Part shown: piece after piece, positions 1 through 8,795 of the stretch
Layout: every line of letters begins with the position of its first letter
How positions within the stretch are numbered: position 1 is the stretch's first letter
Assembly: GCA_946479615.1 (NCBI GenBank)
Contig: CAMLGR010000008.1
Location: 1-54,431, forward strand
Length of the DNA: 54,431 nucleotides
Direction of reading: 5' to 3'
Source of the DNA: an uncultured Bacteroidota bacterium
Lineage (GTDB): Bacteria > Bacteroidota > Bacteroidia > Chitinophagales > Chitinophagaceae
The notes under the pieces: generated by a model
What the model saw: only the letters and a program-made list of their open reading frames with translations
Told to the model about the DNA's origin: nothing
The model's database searches: none
Position numbers and translations under genes: made by a program

Positions 1-187
1 AGTTAATTAAAAATTGCGGATGATATTTTTTAAATGCGTCCTGGACCAGCGCTTTGTTATGAATAGATAATTCTTCTTTCCCCAGGAAAATAAATTGATA
101 TCTTTCGTATGAAGAAGAAATTTTATGAAATTCCCTGCCCAACTGCCCTCTAGCACCCGTAATTAATATGACTGGTTTTGATACCAT
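1..187 (-). CDS. rfbD: dTDP-4-dehydrorhamnose reductase, N-terminal part only
   Basis: This gene is cut by the left edge; 62 codons are visible. Translation from the ATG at 187-185 gives MVSKPVILITGARGQLGREF, with the GARGQLG dinucleotide-binding loop typical of RfbD/RmlD. The family reduces dTDP-4-keto-L-rhamnose to dTDP-L-rhamnose with NAD(P)H in the cytoplasm, the last step of the pathway. The start codon overlaps the rfbC stop codon (TGATG on the minus strand), so the two genes are probably translationally coupled. The partner genes rfbA and rfbB are not in the window. The call rests on the N-terminus and the neighbour only. Confidence 0.85.
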   Translation of the reverse strand, partial: MVSKPVILITGARGQLGREFHKISSSYERYQFIFLGKEELSIHNKALVQDAFKKYHPQFLIN

Positions 188-747
188 CAGGGTTGAAATA
201 CAAATGTATTTTTGCAGGAAGACAGACCCGGAAGAATTTTGTCCTTATCCGATACCACTATTTTATCTTCCGGTACTTTCCAATCAATGTTTAATTCAGG
301 AGCATTATACAAAATCCCGCCTTCACTTTCTTTATTATAAAAATTATCGCATTTGTATAATATCTCCGCCTTTTCACTCAACACAGAAAACCCATGCGCG
401 AATCCGGCCGGCACATAGATCTGTTTTTTATTTTCAGCTGATAGTTCAACTGAATATGACTGTCCATACGTGGGCGAACCCTTACGGATATCTACCACTA
501 CATCAAGAATGACACCATGCAATACACGTATCAGTTTTGTTTGCGCATAAGGCGGAAGCTGGTAATGCAACCCCCGGATCACACCGTAAGAAGAAGACGA
601 CTGATTATCCTGCACAAACCTGGTATTCACTCCCTCTTTTTCGAATACCTGCGCATTATATGATTCGAAAAAATAACCCCTGCTATCTTCAAATATCTTG
701 GGTTCAAATAATAATAATCCTGGGATATGGGTAGCAATAAGCGGCAT
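187..747 (-). CDS. rfbC: dTDP-4-dehydrorhamnose 3,5-epimerase
   Basis: A 186-residue cupin of the RmlC family, the normal size. It converts dTDP-4-keto-6-deoxyglucose to dTDP-4-keto-L-rhamnose. Visible signatures are FEDSRGYFFESYN near residues 19-31, FVQDNQSSS near 44-52, RGLHYQ with the catalytic His at about residue 61, and YVPAGFAHGF further on. The reading frame stays open back to 810, but the Met at 747 is chosen because it begins the conserved sequence and sits 1 bp after the upstream dehydrogenase stop codon; the longer form would overlap that gene by 62 bp. It forms a tight operon with the gene above and rfbD below. Confidence 0.93.
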   Translation of the reverse strand: MPLIATHIPGLLLFEPKIFEDSRGYFFESYNAQVFEKEGVNTRFVQDNQSSSSYGVIRGLHYQLPPYAQTKLIRVLHGVILDVVVDIRKGSPTYGQSYSVELSAENKKQIYVPAGFAHGFSVLSEKAEILYKCDNFYNKESEGGILYNAPELNIDWKVPEDKIVVSDKDKILPGLSSCKNTFVFQP

Positions 748-748
748 A

Positions 749-2038
749 TTATAAACTCCAGTAGTTCCTGCTTTTAATTTTGTTCCGGTAGATGCCTTTG
801 AGATCGGCAATCAATGCATGGGGCCTGGTGATGCCGGTAAAATAGGCATCATCCAGCTTTACATATTCTTCATGTGGCACGGTAATAATCACTGCATCAT
901 ATTCTTTTCCTATCGTTTCGGCCAGCCTGAATCCATATTCATGCTGCAATTCACCGGAATCAGCATACGGATCTTCCACATCCACATTCACATAAAATGA
1001 TTGTAACGCACTCACCACATCCGCTACTTTCGAATTCCGTATATCGCTTACATTTTCTTTGAATGTAGCGCCTTTGACCAATACCCTTGCCGATTTTACA
1101 TCGCCCGAGTTCCGGATAATATGCTGCACTACTTTTTTAGCCACATACTTCGACATATTATCATTGATATTCCTTCCCGCCAGTATCACTTCCGCATCAT
1201 ATCCCAGTTCATTGGCCTTATAGGTCAGATAATAAGGATCCACACCAATACAATGGCCGCCAACCAACCCCGGTTGAAATTTCAGGAAATTCCATTTGGT
1301 GCCTGCTGCTTCCAGCACCTCGTAGGTATTAATATTCATCATGTCGAAGATGATCGACAATTCATTCATAAGGGCAATATTCAGATCACGCTGTGTATTC
1401 TCGATGATCTTTGCCGCTTCCGCTACTTTGATACAGGAAGCTTTGTGCACACCGGCCTGTACGACGAGTTCATATACTTTAGCGATCTCGTCAAGCGATT
1501 CTGCATCGCAACCCGATACCACTTTGATGATCTTCGCCAGTGTATGCGTTTTATCACCCGGGTTGATACGCTCCGGCGAATAACCTAGTTTGAAATCAGT
1601 GATATTCTTCAGCCCGGATAATTTTTCAATGACCGGAAGACAATCTTCTTCCGTGCAACCAGGGTATACCGTCGATTCATACACCACATAATCACCTTTC
1701 TTGATCACCCTGCCAATGGTCTCAGAGGCTTTGATCACCGGTACCAGGTCGGGCACATTATGCTCATCAACAGGAGTAGGAACAGCTACGATGAAGAATG
1801 TTGCTTCACGCAATACATCGAGTGATGTGGTAAATATAATATCACAACCTTCAAAATCTTTTTTCTCCAGTTCATTGCTCGGATCGATGCCTTCATTCAT
1901 CATCGCAATCCTTTTCTCATTGATATCAAAACCGATTACCTGTACTTTTTTGGCAAATTCCAAAGCAATAGGCAACCCTACATACCCGAGCCCGATAACA
2001 GCCAGCTTTGCTTTTTTACCGATTAATTCCTGGTACAT
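749..2038 (-). CDS. UDP-N-acetyl-hexosamine 6-dehydrogenase (TviB/WbpA/CapL type)
   Basis: A 429-residue nucleotide-sugar dehydrogenase. GLGYVGLP at about residues 16-23 is the NAD-binding loop, and GGHCIGVDPYYL at about residues 260-272 carries the catalytic Cys. The HCIGVDPYYL form is typical of the TviB/WbpA/CapL subgroup, which oxidises UDP-GlcNAc or UDP-GalNAc to the uronic acid, rather than of UDP-glucose dehydrogenase. The operon has a second, distinct dehydrogenase of the UDP-glucose type at 3099-4409, so the two probably make different uronic acids. Whether the substrate is the Glc or Gal epimer cannot be told here. Together with the aminotransferase at 4431-5576 it could begin a diacetamido-uronic acid pathway; the other steps of such a pathway are not seen. 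Confidence 0.9.
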   Translation of the reverse strand: MYQELIGKKAKLAVIGLGYVGLPIALEFAKKVQVIGFDINEKRIAMMNEGIDPSNELEKKDFEGCDIIFTTSLDVLREATFFIVAVPTPVDEHNVPDLVPVIKASETIGRVIKKGDYVVYESTVYPGCTEEDCLPVIEKLSGLKNITDFKLGYSPERINPGDKTHTLAKIIKVVSGCDAESLDEIAKVYELVVQAGVHKASCIKVAEAAKIIENTQRDLNIALMNELSIIFDMMNINTYEVLEAAGTKWNFLKFQPGLVGGHCIGVDPYYLTYKANELGYDAEVILAGRNINDNMSKYVAKKVVQHIIRNSGDVKSARVLVKGATFKENVSDIRNSKVADVVSALQSFYVNVDVEDPYADSGELQHEYGFRLAETIGKEYDAVIITVPHEEYVKLDDAYFTGITRPHALIADLKGIYRNKIKSRNYWSL

Positions 2039-2093
2039 GAAAAGGTTTAGAGGTTTAAGCGTTTAAAATTTAAAAGAGGGTATTGCCAGCAGA

Positions 2094-3077
2094 TTATTTA
2101 CTGCTGACAAATTCCTTTGGTTGTTTTTTCCATTCTTCCTGCGGCAACGATTTAAAGTAGTCGTACGTAATTTTCAATCCTTCTTTACGATCGACCTTGG
2201 GTTCCCATCCGAGTATTTCTTTCGCTTTTGTGATATCCGGTTTTCTTTGTTTGGGATCATCCACCGGCAATGGCTTATAGGTTATTTTTACCTTATTGCC
2301 GGTAAGCGCCAGTATTTCTTCTGCAAAGTCCTTTAATGATATTTCATTGGGATTACCAATATTCACCGGCATCTGGTAATCGCTCAATAATAAACGGTAA
2401 ATACCTTCCACGAGATCATCCACATAACAGAAACTTCTTGTCTGCGATCCATCGCCGAATACAGTAAGATCTTCACCGCGCAATGCCTGGCCGATAAACG
2501 CCGGCAATGCTCTTCCATCATTGAGCCGCATACGCGGACCGTATGTATTGAAGATGCGGACGATCCTGGTTTCTACTCCATGAAATGTGTGATAGGCCAT
2601 GGTAATGGATTCCATATACCTTTTTGCCTCATCATATACGCCACGGGGACCAACAGGATTTACATTACCCCAGTACTCCTCTGTTTGCGGATGAACCAAT
2701 GGATCACCATATACTTCACTGGTAGAAGCTACCAGCATACGTGCATTTTTAGTTTTCGCCAGGCCCAGGCAATTGTGTGTGCCCATCGCCCCTACTTTTA
2801 ATGTCTGGATAGGTATTTTCAGGTAATCGATCGGGCTGGCCGGTGATGCGAAGTGCATGATATAATCCAGTTCCCCGGAGAGGTGAATGAATTTGGTTAC
2901 ATCATGATGATAAAATTCAAATTCAGGTAATTTGAATAAATGCTCTATGTTACGCATGTCACCGGTAACCAGGTTGTCCATGCCAACAACATTATATCCT
3001 TCTTTAATAAACCGATCACATAAATGCGATCCCAGGAAGCCGGCAGCACCTGTAACAAGTACTCTTTTTTTCTTCAT
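2094..3077 (-). CDS. UDP-glucuronate decarboxylase (UDP-xylose synthase)
   Basis: A 327-residue short-chain dehydrogenase/reductase of the UXS family. [11 protein letters not shown] at about residues 10-20 binds [36 protein letters not shown] and the catalytic YDEAK are all close to known UDP-glucuronate decarboxylases. The reaction turns UDP-glucuronate into UDP-xylose and CO2 in the cytoplasm. The enzyme that makes UDP-glucuronate is encoded directly upstream (3099-4409), so the pair forms a two-step route from UDP-glucose to UDP-xylose. The spacer of 55 bp to the next gene contains an AGGTTTAAGCGTT word also found after gltB. Confidence 0.92.
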   Translation of the reverse strand: MKKKRVLVTGAAGFLGSHLCDRFIKEGYNVVGMDNLVTGDMRNIEHLFKLPEFEFYHHDVTKFIHLSGELDYIMHFASPASPIDYLKIPIQTLKVGAMGTHNCLGLAKTKNARMLVASTSEVYGDPLVHPQTEEYWGNVNPVGPRGVYDEAKRYMESITMAYHTFHGVETRIVRIFNTYGPRMRLNDGRALPAFIGQALRGEDLTVFGDGSQTRSFCYVDDLVEGIYRLLLSDYQMPVNIGNPNEISLKDFAEEILALTGNKVKITYKPLPVDDPKQRKPDITKAKEILGWEPKVDRKEGLKITYDYFKSLPQEEWKKQPKEFVSSK

Positions 3078-3098
3078 AAGTATATTGTAACTAGATTT

Positions 3099-4409
3099 TT
3101 ATTTTACAGCAGCTCTCCCGACACTTTCATAATGAAATCCCTGTTCGCTCATCGCACTTGTTTCAAAGAGATTGCGCCCGTCGAAGATAGCCTTGTTTTT
3201 AAGACTTTTTTCAATTTTGGAAAATTCAGGTGTACGGAATTCGTTCCATTCCGTAGCAATGATCAGCGCATCCGCATTTTCCAATGCTGCATACTGGCTC
3301 TCCGCATATGTTATCTTATCCCCGATCTGCTTTTTCACATTGGCCATCGCTTCGGGATCAAAGGCAGTTACAGTAGCACCTGCTTCAGTCAATGCATCTA
3401 TCATGTACAAGGCCGGCGCTTCGCGGATATCATCCGTATTCGGTTTGAACGCAAGTCCCCATAAGGCAAAATGCTTTCCTTTCAGGTTGTCTTTAAAATA
3501 AGATCTTATCTTGGGCATCAGGTGCAGCTTCTGCGCCTCATTTACTTCCATCACCGCATCAAGTATTTTAAAATCATAATTAACTTCATCCGATGATCTT
3601 ACCAGCGCCTGTACATCTTTAGGAAAACAACTGCCCCCATACCCGATACCAGGAAAAAGGAACCGTTTACCAATCCTGTTATCACTACCCACACCACGAC
3701 GCACCATATCTACATCAGCACCGAGCAATTCACAAAGACGTGCAATCTCGTTCATGAATGAGATTTTGGTGGCGAGGAAAGAATTGGCCGCATATTTTGT
3801 CAATTCAGCCGAACGTTCATCCATAAAAATAACCGGGTTGCCCTGGCGCACAAAAGGGGCATACAGATCACCCATGAGTTTCCTGGCCTTATCTGAACTG
3901 GTACCGATCACCACGCGATCCGGTTTCATAAAATCATCAACAGCTACACCCTCTCTTAAAAATTCAGGATTGGAAACAATATCGAATTCTCCTTTATAAT
4001 GACGGGCCACCGCTTCATGTACACGCTCTGCCGTACCAACAGGTACGGTGCTCTTATCAACGATCACTTTATAACCGGTCATGATCTTTCCCAAATCCTC
4101 TGCAACACCCAATACATATTTAAGATCGGCAGAACCATTTTCTCCCGGAGGAGTTGGCAAAGCGAGAAAAATAATCGAGGCTTCTTTGATACCATCTGCC
4201 AGGCTGGTTGTAAAATGAAGACGGCCCTCTTTCACATTGCGAAGAAATAATTTTTCAAGCCCGGGCTCATAGATGGTGATCTCACCATTGGAAAGCTTCT
4301 TTACTTTTTCAGCATCGATATCCACGCAATAAACATTATTACCGGTCTCGGCAAAACAGGTCCCGGTGACCAACCCTACATAACCGGTTCCAACGACTGC
4401 GATCTTCAT
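3099..4409 (-). CDS. ugd: UDP-glucose 6-dehydrogenase
   Basis: A 436-residue enzyme of the usual length that oxidises UDP-glucose twice with NAD+ to UDP-glucuronate. GTGYVGLVTGTCFAETG at the N-terminus is the Rossmann loop; STVPVGT, the NPEFLREG segment and GYGGSCFPKD with the catalytic Cys at about residue 260 are diagnostic of Ugd/TuaD. It lies 21 bp upstream of the UDP-xylose synthase gene and 21 bp downstream of the aminotransferase gene on the same strand, so it is an internal gene of the sugar-nucleotide operon. The product probably feeds both UDP-xylose and glucuronate-containing polysaccharide. Confidence 0.95.
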   Translation of the reverse strand: MKIAVVGTGYVGLVTGTCFAETGNNVYCVDIDAEKVKKLSNGEITIYEPGLEKLFLRNVKEGRLHFTTSLADGIKEASIIFLALPTPPGENGSADLKYVLGVAEDLGKIMTGYKVIVDKSTVPVGTAERVHEAVARHYKGEFDIVSNPEFLREGVAVDDFMKPDRVVIGTSSDKARKLMGDLYAPFVRQGNPVIFMDERSAELTKYAANSFLATKISFMNEIARLCELLGADVDMVRRGVGSDNRIGKRFLFPGIGYGGSCFPKDVQALVRSSDEVNYDFKILDAVMEVNEAQKLHLMPKIRSYFKDNLKGKHFALWGLAFKPNTDDIREAPALYMIDALTEAGATVTAFDPEAMANVKKQIGDKITYAESQYAALENADALIIATEWNEFRTPEFSKIEKSLKNKAIFDGRNLFETSAMSEQGFHYESVGRAAVK

Positions 4410-4430
4410 AATTAATGGGAGTAGTTTAGG

Positions 4431-5576
4431 TTAACGATTGATATATTCAAGCACTTTTGTTGTAATAAATTGTAATTGTTCTTCATCCATTTCCGTATGG
4501 ATCGGCAACGAGATCACTCTTTCTGTCAGCCAGTCCGTTACCGGCATGGATTGAGAGGCCACATCGAATTGTTCAAACATCTTCTGCTTATGTCCCGGAA
4601 CAGGATAATAGATCATAGCCGGGATTTTCTGTTCCGCTAAAAATTCTTTTAATCCATTGCGGAATGCAGCGGTATCTTTTCCATTTTCCAGCAATAAAGT
4701 ATACTGGTGAAATACGTGACGGCTGTAAGAAGTTCTTGCCGGTGTTGTTATTTTCGGATGATTGGCAAATGCCTTATCATAAAAATCAGCCACAGCCCTG
4801 CGCGCATCGATATAGTCATCCAGGTGTTTCAATTTTACATCGAGGATTGCGGCCTGGATGGAATCAAGACGACTATTGCATCCAACCACATCATGATAAT
4901 ACTGGCGGCTCTGCCCGTGGTTGGCGATCATTTTCATTTTGGCAGCCAGTTCATCATCATTCGTAAAAATAGCACCGCCATCACCAAAAGCACCCAGGTT
5001 CTTGGAAGGATAAAAAGAAGTGGTGCCGATATGACCGATCACTCCTGTTTTCTTTTTACTCCCATCTTTAAATGTATAATCGCATCCTATTGCCTGTGCA
5101 TCATCTTCGATCACATACAGGTTATGCTTTCTGGCAATCGCCATGATCTCTTCCATCGGGGCCGCCTGGCCATAGAGGTGCACAGGCACGATCGCTTTTG
5201 TTTTGGGTGTGATCGCTTTTTCAAGTGAAGCAGGATCGATACAAAATGTTTGGGGATCGACTTCTGCAAATACAGGGGTCAACTGCAATAAAGCGATCAC
5301 TTCCGTAGTAGCGATATAGGTAAATGAAGGTGTAATAACTTCATCGCCGGGCTTCAGGTCCAGCGCCATCATAGCGATCTGGAGTGCATCCGTACCATTG
5401 GCACAGGGAATAGTATGTTTTGCACCGGTATAGGAAGAAAGATGACTGGTAAAATCCTGTACAGCTTTGCCATTGATAAAAGCAGAACTCTCCATGACCT
5501 GCAGTACCGCCTGGTCCACTTCAGGTTTTATCTTTTGATACTGTGTTTTCGTATCTACCATTTGAATAGGGCGCAT
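4431..5576 (-). CDS. DegT/DnrJ/EryC1/StrS sugar aminotransferase
   Basis: A 381-residue PLP-dependent aminotransferase acting on a keto group of a nucleotide sugar. CANGTDALQIAMMAL, VITPSFTYIATTE, VIEDDAQAIG and FYPSKNLGAFGDGG (the Lys binds PLP) are family hallmarks. The last motif resembles WbpE, which aminates a 3-keto-UDP-GlcNAc-uronate; with the TviB/WbpA-type dehydrogenase nearby that substrate is plausible, but it is inference. As the first gene of the minus-strand operon it probably follows the -7 box at 5746-5739. A 4-amino sugar transaminase is the main alternative. Confidence 0.88.
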   Translation of the reverse strand: MRPIQMVDTKTQYQKIKPEVDQAVLQVMESSAFINGKAVQDFTSHLSSYTGAKHTIPCANGTDALQIAMMALDLKPGDEVITPSFTYIATTEVIALLQLTPVFAEVDPQTFCIDPASLEKAITPKTKAIVPVHLYGQAAPMEEIMAIARKHNLYVIEDDAQAIGCDYTFKDGSKKKTGVIGHIGTTSFYPSKNLGAFGDGGAIFTNDDELAAKMKMIANHGQSRQYYHDVVGCNSRLDSIQAAILDVKLKHLDDYIDARRAVADFYDKAFANHPKITTPARTSYSRHVFHQYTLLLENGKDTAAFRNGLKEFLAEQKIPAMIYYPVPGHKQKMFEQFDVASQSMPVTDWLTERVISLPIHTEMDEEQLQFITTKVLEYINR

Positions 5577-5738
5577 AGACGAAGTAGGATTTACGAACAG
5601 CGAAATACAAGGCTGGAAGATTTTCGGGACCTGGCCAACTAACTCATAACCCGCTTTTCGTAGCTTTTAGTTTAATGCCGTCCGCCTGCTCCGGATCTGT
5701 CTTATACCGTTTTTTCTCCATTCGTGCGTTCGGGCGGG

Positions 5739-5746
5739 CAAAAATA
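5739..5746 (-). promoter_or_regulatory. -7 box (TATTTTTG) for the nucleotide-sugar operon
   Basis: On the minus strand this reads TATTTTTG, matching the Bacteroidota -7 consensus TAnnTTTG. It lies about 165 bp upstream of the first gene at 5576. No clear TTG -33 box is seen at 19 bp, so the call is tentative. Confidence 0.35.
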
Positions 5747-5777
5747 GTAAAATACGCGTAGTTTCCTTGTTTGCTTT

Positions 5778-5785
5778 TACTTTTG
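5778..5785 (+). promoter_or_regulatory. -7 box (TACTTTTG) for the Kdo transferase gene
   Basis: TACTTTTG is an exact TAnnTTTG match. Transcription would begin near 5790, which places the inverted repeat at 5809-5883 inside the 5' untranslated region of the gene starting at 5925. No -33 box is obvious. Confidence 0.4.
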
Positions 5786-5808
5786 CCTGCCAGATAAAAA
5801 CTACGACT

Positions 5809-5883
5809 TACGAGGTACAAAGTACGGCTATCCGGAAATTGAAGCCCCTTCTATTGACCTGTACCCGTACTTCGTACCTCGTA
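5809..5883. repeat. Inverted repeat built from TACGAGGTAC words
   Basis: The left arm 5809-5827 (TACGAGGTACAAAGTACGG) and the reverse complement of the right arm 5865-5883 agree at 18 of 19 positions, with a 37 bp loop. Each arm is itself a stutter of GTAC-like words. The repeat sits in the 348 bp gap between two divergent genes (5577-5924), which otherwise shows only the two candidate -7 boxes. Confidence 0.85.
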
Positions 5884-5924
5884 GTTCATACTTTAATCGT
5901 TTTCAGGTAACTAAAACCAACCTT

Positions 5925-7175
5925 TTGGGAGTTTTCTTTTACAATATTTTCCTGTTTCTTTTCAAAGCTGGCATTGGTGTAGCGGCTTTATTCAATCCCA
6001 AAGCCAAAAAATGGGTGGCGGGACGGAAAAATATCTTCCCCAGGCTGGAATCAGCGCTGGCCGGCCAGGAAAAAGTAATCTGGATGCACTGCGCTTCCCT
6101 GGGCGAGTTTGAACAGGGCCGCCCGCTCCTCGAAAAATTAAGAACTCAATACCCCGGCTATAAGTTCCTGCTGACCTTCTTTTCTCCTTCGGGATACGAG
6201 GTCAGGAAAGACTATAAAGGTGCCGACTGGATCTTTTACCTGCCTATGGATGGCGCAAAGAATGCCAAACGGTTCCTGGAGATCGTCAACCCTTCGCTGG
6301 TGATCTTTGTGAAGTATGAATTCTGGTATTATTATTTAAAAAAGATCAGGTACCGGAATATGCCGTTATTGCTGGTTTCTGCCCTGTTCTGGAAAGAAAT
6401 GTCCTTCTTCAAATGGTATGGTGCATTACAACGCAAAATGCTTTCCCGCTTTGATCATTTGTTTGTGCAGGATGATATATCCAAAGCACTGATCGATGCG
6501 ATCGGCCAGTCGGGTATCACCAGCATTTCAGGCGATACCCGTTTCGACCGTGTGATCACGATTGCAGAGAATGCACAACCCATTCCTCTTATCGAAAAAT
6601 TCACAGCAGGTCATCAAACGATCATTGCTGGAAGTACCTGGCCCGATGATGAAATGCTGTTGAAGAAAACACTGGAAACAACAACTGATCCTTCCCTGAA
6701 ACTGATCATCGCTCCGCACGAGATCAATGAAAAACACCTGCAATCCATTAAAGAACTTTTTCCCGGCTGTGTATTTTATTCGGAGTTGACAGAAGAAAAT
6801 TCAACGGCTGCTATCCTGGTCATAGATAATATCGGCCTGCTTTCACGCCTTTATTACTATGCATGGATCACCTATATCGGGGGTGGATTTGGCAAAGGCA
6901 TTCATAATACACTGGAAGCCGCCGTGTATGGCAAACCCGTATTATTCGGACCGGTATTTCATAAATTCAAGGAAGCAACCGGCCTGATACAGGCAGGCGG
7001 AGCTATCACTATTACTAATGCAGAAGAAGCCGGCAAAATAGTTGAAAAGTTATTGAACGATCCCAAGGAATATACCGGGAGAGCAGAAAGCTCCGGTAAA
7101 TATGTATACGCCCGCAGGGGCGCTACGGATATCATCATCCGTTATATTCAGGAAAAACGTCTTTTGATCAACTGA
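5925..7175 (+). CDS. waaA: 3-deoxy-D-manno-octulosonic acid (Kdo) transferase
   Basis: A 416-residue GT-B glycosyltransferase (also called KdtA) that adds Kdo to lipid A precursor at the inner membrane. The first 25 residues form a hydrophobic anchor. HCASLGEFEQGRPL near residues 55-68 contains the catalytic Glu of the family; FFSPSGYE and the C-terminal GGFGKGIHNTLEAA nucleotide-binding motif are also present. The start is the TTG at 5925, because the conserved N-terminal sequence begins there and no ATG fits. The 3' end overlaps the convergent gene 7148-7819 by 28 bp. Its presence shows a Gram-negative envelope with lipopolysaccharide. Confidence 0.93.
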   Translation: MGVFFYNIFLFLFKAGIGVAALFNPKAKKWVAGRKNIFPRLESALAGQEKVIWMHCASLGEFEQGRPLLEKLRTQYPGYKFLLTFFSPSGYEVRKDYKGADWIFYLPMDGAKNAKRFLEIVNPSLVIFVKYEFWYYYLKKIRYRNMPLLLVSALFWKEMSFFKWYGALQRKMLSRFDHLFVQDDISKALIDAIGQSGITSISGDTRFDRVITIAENAQPIPLIEKFTAGHQTIIAGSTWPDDEMLLKKTLETTTDPSLKLIIAPHEINEKHLQSIKELFPGCVFYSELTEENSTAAILVIDNIGLLSRLYYYAWITYIGGGFGKGIHNTLEAAVYGKPVLFGPVFHKFKEATGLIQAGGAITITNAEEAGKIVEKLLNDPKEYTGRAESSGKYVYARRGATDIIIRYIQEKRLLIN

Positions 7176-7819
7176 TCGAAATGAAGAACAGCCGGATCAT
7201 CGGCATTCCAGCCCAGTTTTACTTTTAATTCACGGTTGATCCAGTATTCGGCTTCGGGGAAAATACTGAAGCTATTGATGGTTTTGATACTGCGTTCATA
7301 CATCGATTCATCGCCGCGGAAAAGATCATTGATAAACAGGAAGCGGTCATTAATCCCAATTGCTTTGCGAAGATCCTTGACGGGCGTTTCTTTCAGTATC
7401 TCCATCAATTCGGTCTTGCCCTGTCTTAATTTATCGTTGAGTGATTCGGGACCATTCCCATTGCGGACCTGGTGAGAAAGTGTCGGGATTTCTGTCATCG
7501 GATCGAATACCATATCGAGCTGCCCGTTTTCCTGGACGATGGAAACAGAGCCTTTTTCTACCAGCACGGTTTCTTTGACTTCCTGTACAACCGGCTGCTG
7601 TTCCTCTGCTTTGGGCGCATATCTTTCGTATTCGGGATCTATTCTTAGTGTGGCGGGAAGAACTACAGATACTTTGGAAGTGCCGAGGGTGCGGATTTCC
7701 TGCTGACGGCTGGCTATTTCTTTCTGCAACAACTGGATAGTGACCATCATCTGGCTTGCATCAGCATGGCTATCAGCCTGTTCCTGCAACTTAGCAATCA
7801 ACGCTTGTATTCGTTCCAT
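7148..7819 (-). CDS. Conserved protein of unknown function with N-terminal coiled coil
   Basis: A 223-residue protein that I can describe but not assign a role. Residues 1-45 are predicted helical and rich in Gln, Glu and Leu (IQALIAKLQEQAD, LLQKEIASRQQE), probably a coiled coil. A less ordered middle part follows. Residues about 140-215 form a compact domain with LRKAIGINDRFLFINDLFRGD, MYERSIKTINSF and a WINRELKVKLGW segment, a pattern I associate with uncharacterised Bacteroidota proteins. There is no signal peptide or membrane segment, so it is probably cytoplasmic. The 3' end overlaps waaA by 28 bp tail to tail. Confidence 0.75.
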   Translation of the reverse strand: MERIQALIAKLQEQADSHADASQMMVTIQLLQKEIASRQQEIRTLGTSKVSVVLPATLRIDPEYERYAPKAEEQQPVVQEVKETVLVEKGSVSIVQENGQLDMVFDPMTEIPTLSHQVRNGNGPESLNDKLRQGKTELMEILKETPVKDLRKAIGINDRFLFINDLFRGDESMYERSIKTINSFSIFPEAEYWINRELKVKLGWNADDPAVLHFDQLIKRRFS

Positions 7820-8135
7820 GGTTTAACACTGATTAAAAGATTAGACGGATTCCGCTGATCACTGTTGCCGGCTTTTATGAATTGACTGCATCCGGGCTAA
7901 AAATCCTGCATCATCATTACACTCTTTGAAATCAGCGATCCTTTGGCTTCATTATCCTACTTTTGACGCCCGGACGAAAGGATTAACTGACCTGGCTGAC
8001 ACTTTTCCGGCATTACTTTCTGTATAAGGGAGCGCCGTCGTGTAATCTTCACTAATCCATCAATCCGCGTTGTCTGAAGTTACAAACACTTTGCCAATAA
8101 AGCTATTACGAGTTTAGGAATTTAAAATCTTAACA
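7820..8135. other. 316 bp gap with a -7 box and degenerate GATTAGACGGATT words
   Basis: No gene is seen. TACTTTTG at 7958-7965 matches the Bacteroidota -7 consensus and points towards the thymidine kinase gene, giving a leader of about 170 nt if used. At 7826-7861 there is a stutter of ATTAAAAGATTAGACGGATT, loosely mirrored in inverted orientation near 8053-8078 (AATCCATCAATCCGCG). These look like one more member of the word-type intergenic repeats. Confidence 0.35.
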
Positions 8136-8702
8136 ATGTTTATTGAACCCAATATACGTGGCGAGCGCCGGGGCTGGATTGAAGTGATCTGTGGTTCCAT
8201 GTTCAGCGGAAAAACAGAAGAACTGATCCGCCGGTTGAAACGGGTAAAGATCGCCAACCTCTCTGTAGAGATTTTCAAACCCGCCATCGATATCAGGTAT
8301 GATGCAGTGAATATTGTTTCGCATGATACCAATGCTATTGTATCCACTCCTATCGATAATTCACAAAAGATCCTGCTTATGGGGCAGGGAGTGGATGTGA
8401 TCGGCATCGATGAGGCGCAATTCTTCGACGATCAGCTTCCTTATGTATGCGATGAACTGGCTTACCGGGGCATGCGCGTGATCGTAGCCGGTCTTGATAT
8501 GGATTATACCGGCAAACCTTTCGGCCAGATGCCTTATATCATGGCGAAAGCCGATTTTGTGACCAAACTGCATGCTATTTGCGTGAAATGCGGTCATATC
8601 GCCAACTATTCTTACCGTAAAATTCCGAACGACGACCAGGTAATGCTCGGGGAAAAAGATGTGTATGAACCGAGATGCAGGGTTTGTTATAATGAGAAAT
8701 GA
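8136..8702 (+). CDS. tdk: Thymidine kinase
   Basis: A 188-residue type II thymidine kinase that phosphorylates thymidine with ATP in the salvage pathway. The P-loop is [11 protein letters not shown] near residues 20-30; [10 protein letters not shown] holds the catalytic Glu; CVKCG and CRVC near the C-terminus are the two halves of the structural zinc site; [12 protein letters not shown] is a conserved loop. Length and motifs match the tetrameric bacterial and human TK1 family. The gene stands alone on the plus strand. The short downstream gap carries one arm of an ATTTGGAAATTTGG word repeat. Confidence 0.96.
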   Translation: MFIEPNIRGERRGWIEVICGSMFSGKTEELIRRLKRVKIANLSVEIFKPAIDIRYDAVNIVSHDTNAIVSTPIDNSQKILLMGQGVDVIGIDEAQFFDDQLPYVCDELAYRGMRVIVAGLDMDYTGKPFGQMPYIMAKADFVTKLHAICVKCGHIANYSYRKIPNDDQVMLGEKDVYEPRCRVCYNEK

Positions 8703-8782
8703 ATCGATTTGGAAATTTGGAGATTGACTTGAAATGAAACATTACGCCAGCCTGTTCCTGCGATTTCAACTATTGCTCATCG

Positions 8783-8790
8783 TACATTTG
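8783..8790 (+). promoter_or_regulatory. -7 box (TACATTTG) directly before ccmB
   Basis: TACATTTG matches TAnnTTTG. The expected start of transcription (8794-8797) coincides with the only in-frame start codon of ccmB, TTG at 8796, so the transcript would be leaderless or nearly so if this box is used. Confidence 0.4.
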
Positions 8791-8795
8791 ATCTA

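Noticed and set aside
168..512. Plus-strand ORF of 114 codons opposite rfbC
   Set aside because: It lies antisense to a clearly conserved gene, has no recognisable domain and poor composition; it is a shadow frame.
187..810. Longer rfbC starting at 810
   Set aside because: The extra 21 residues overlap the upstream dehydrogenase by 62 bp and are not part of the RmlC fold; the Met at 747 starts the conserved region.
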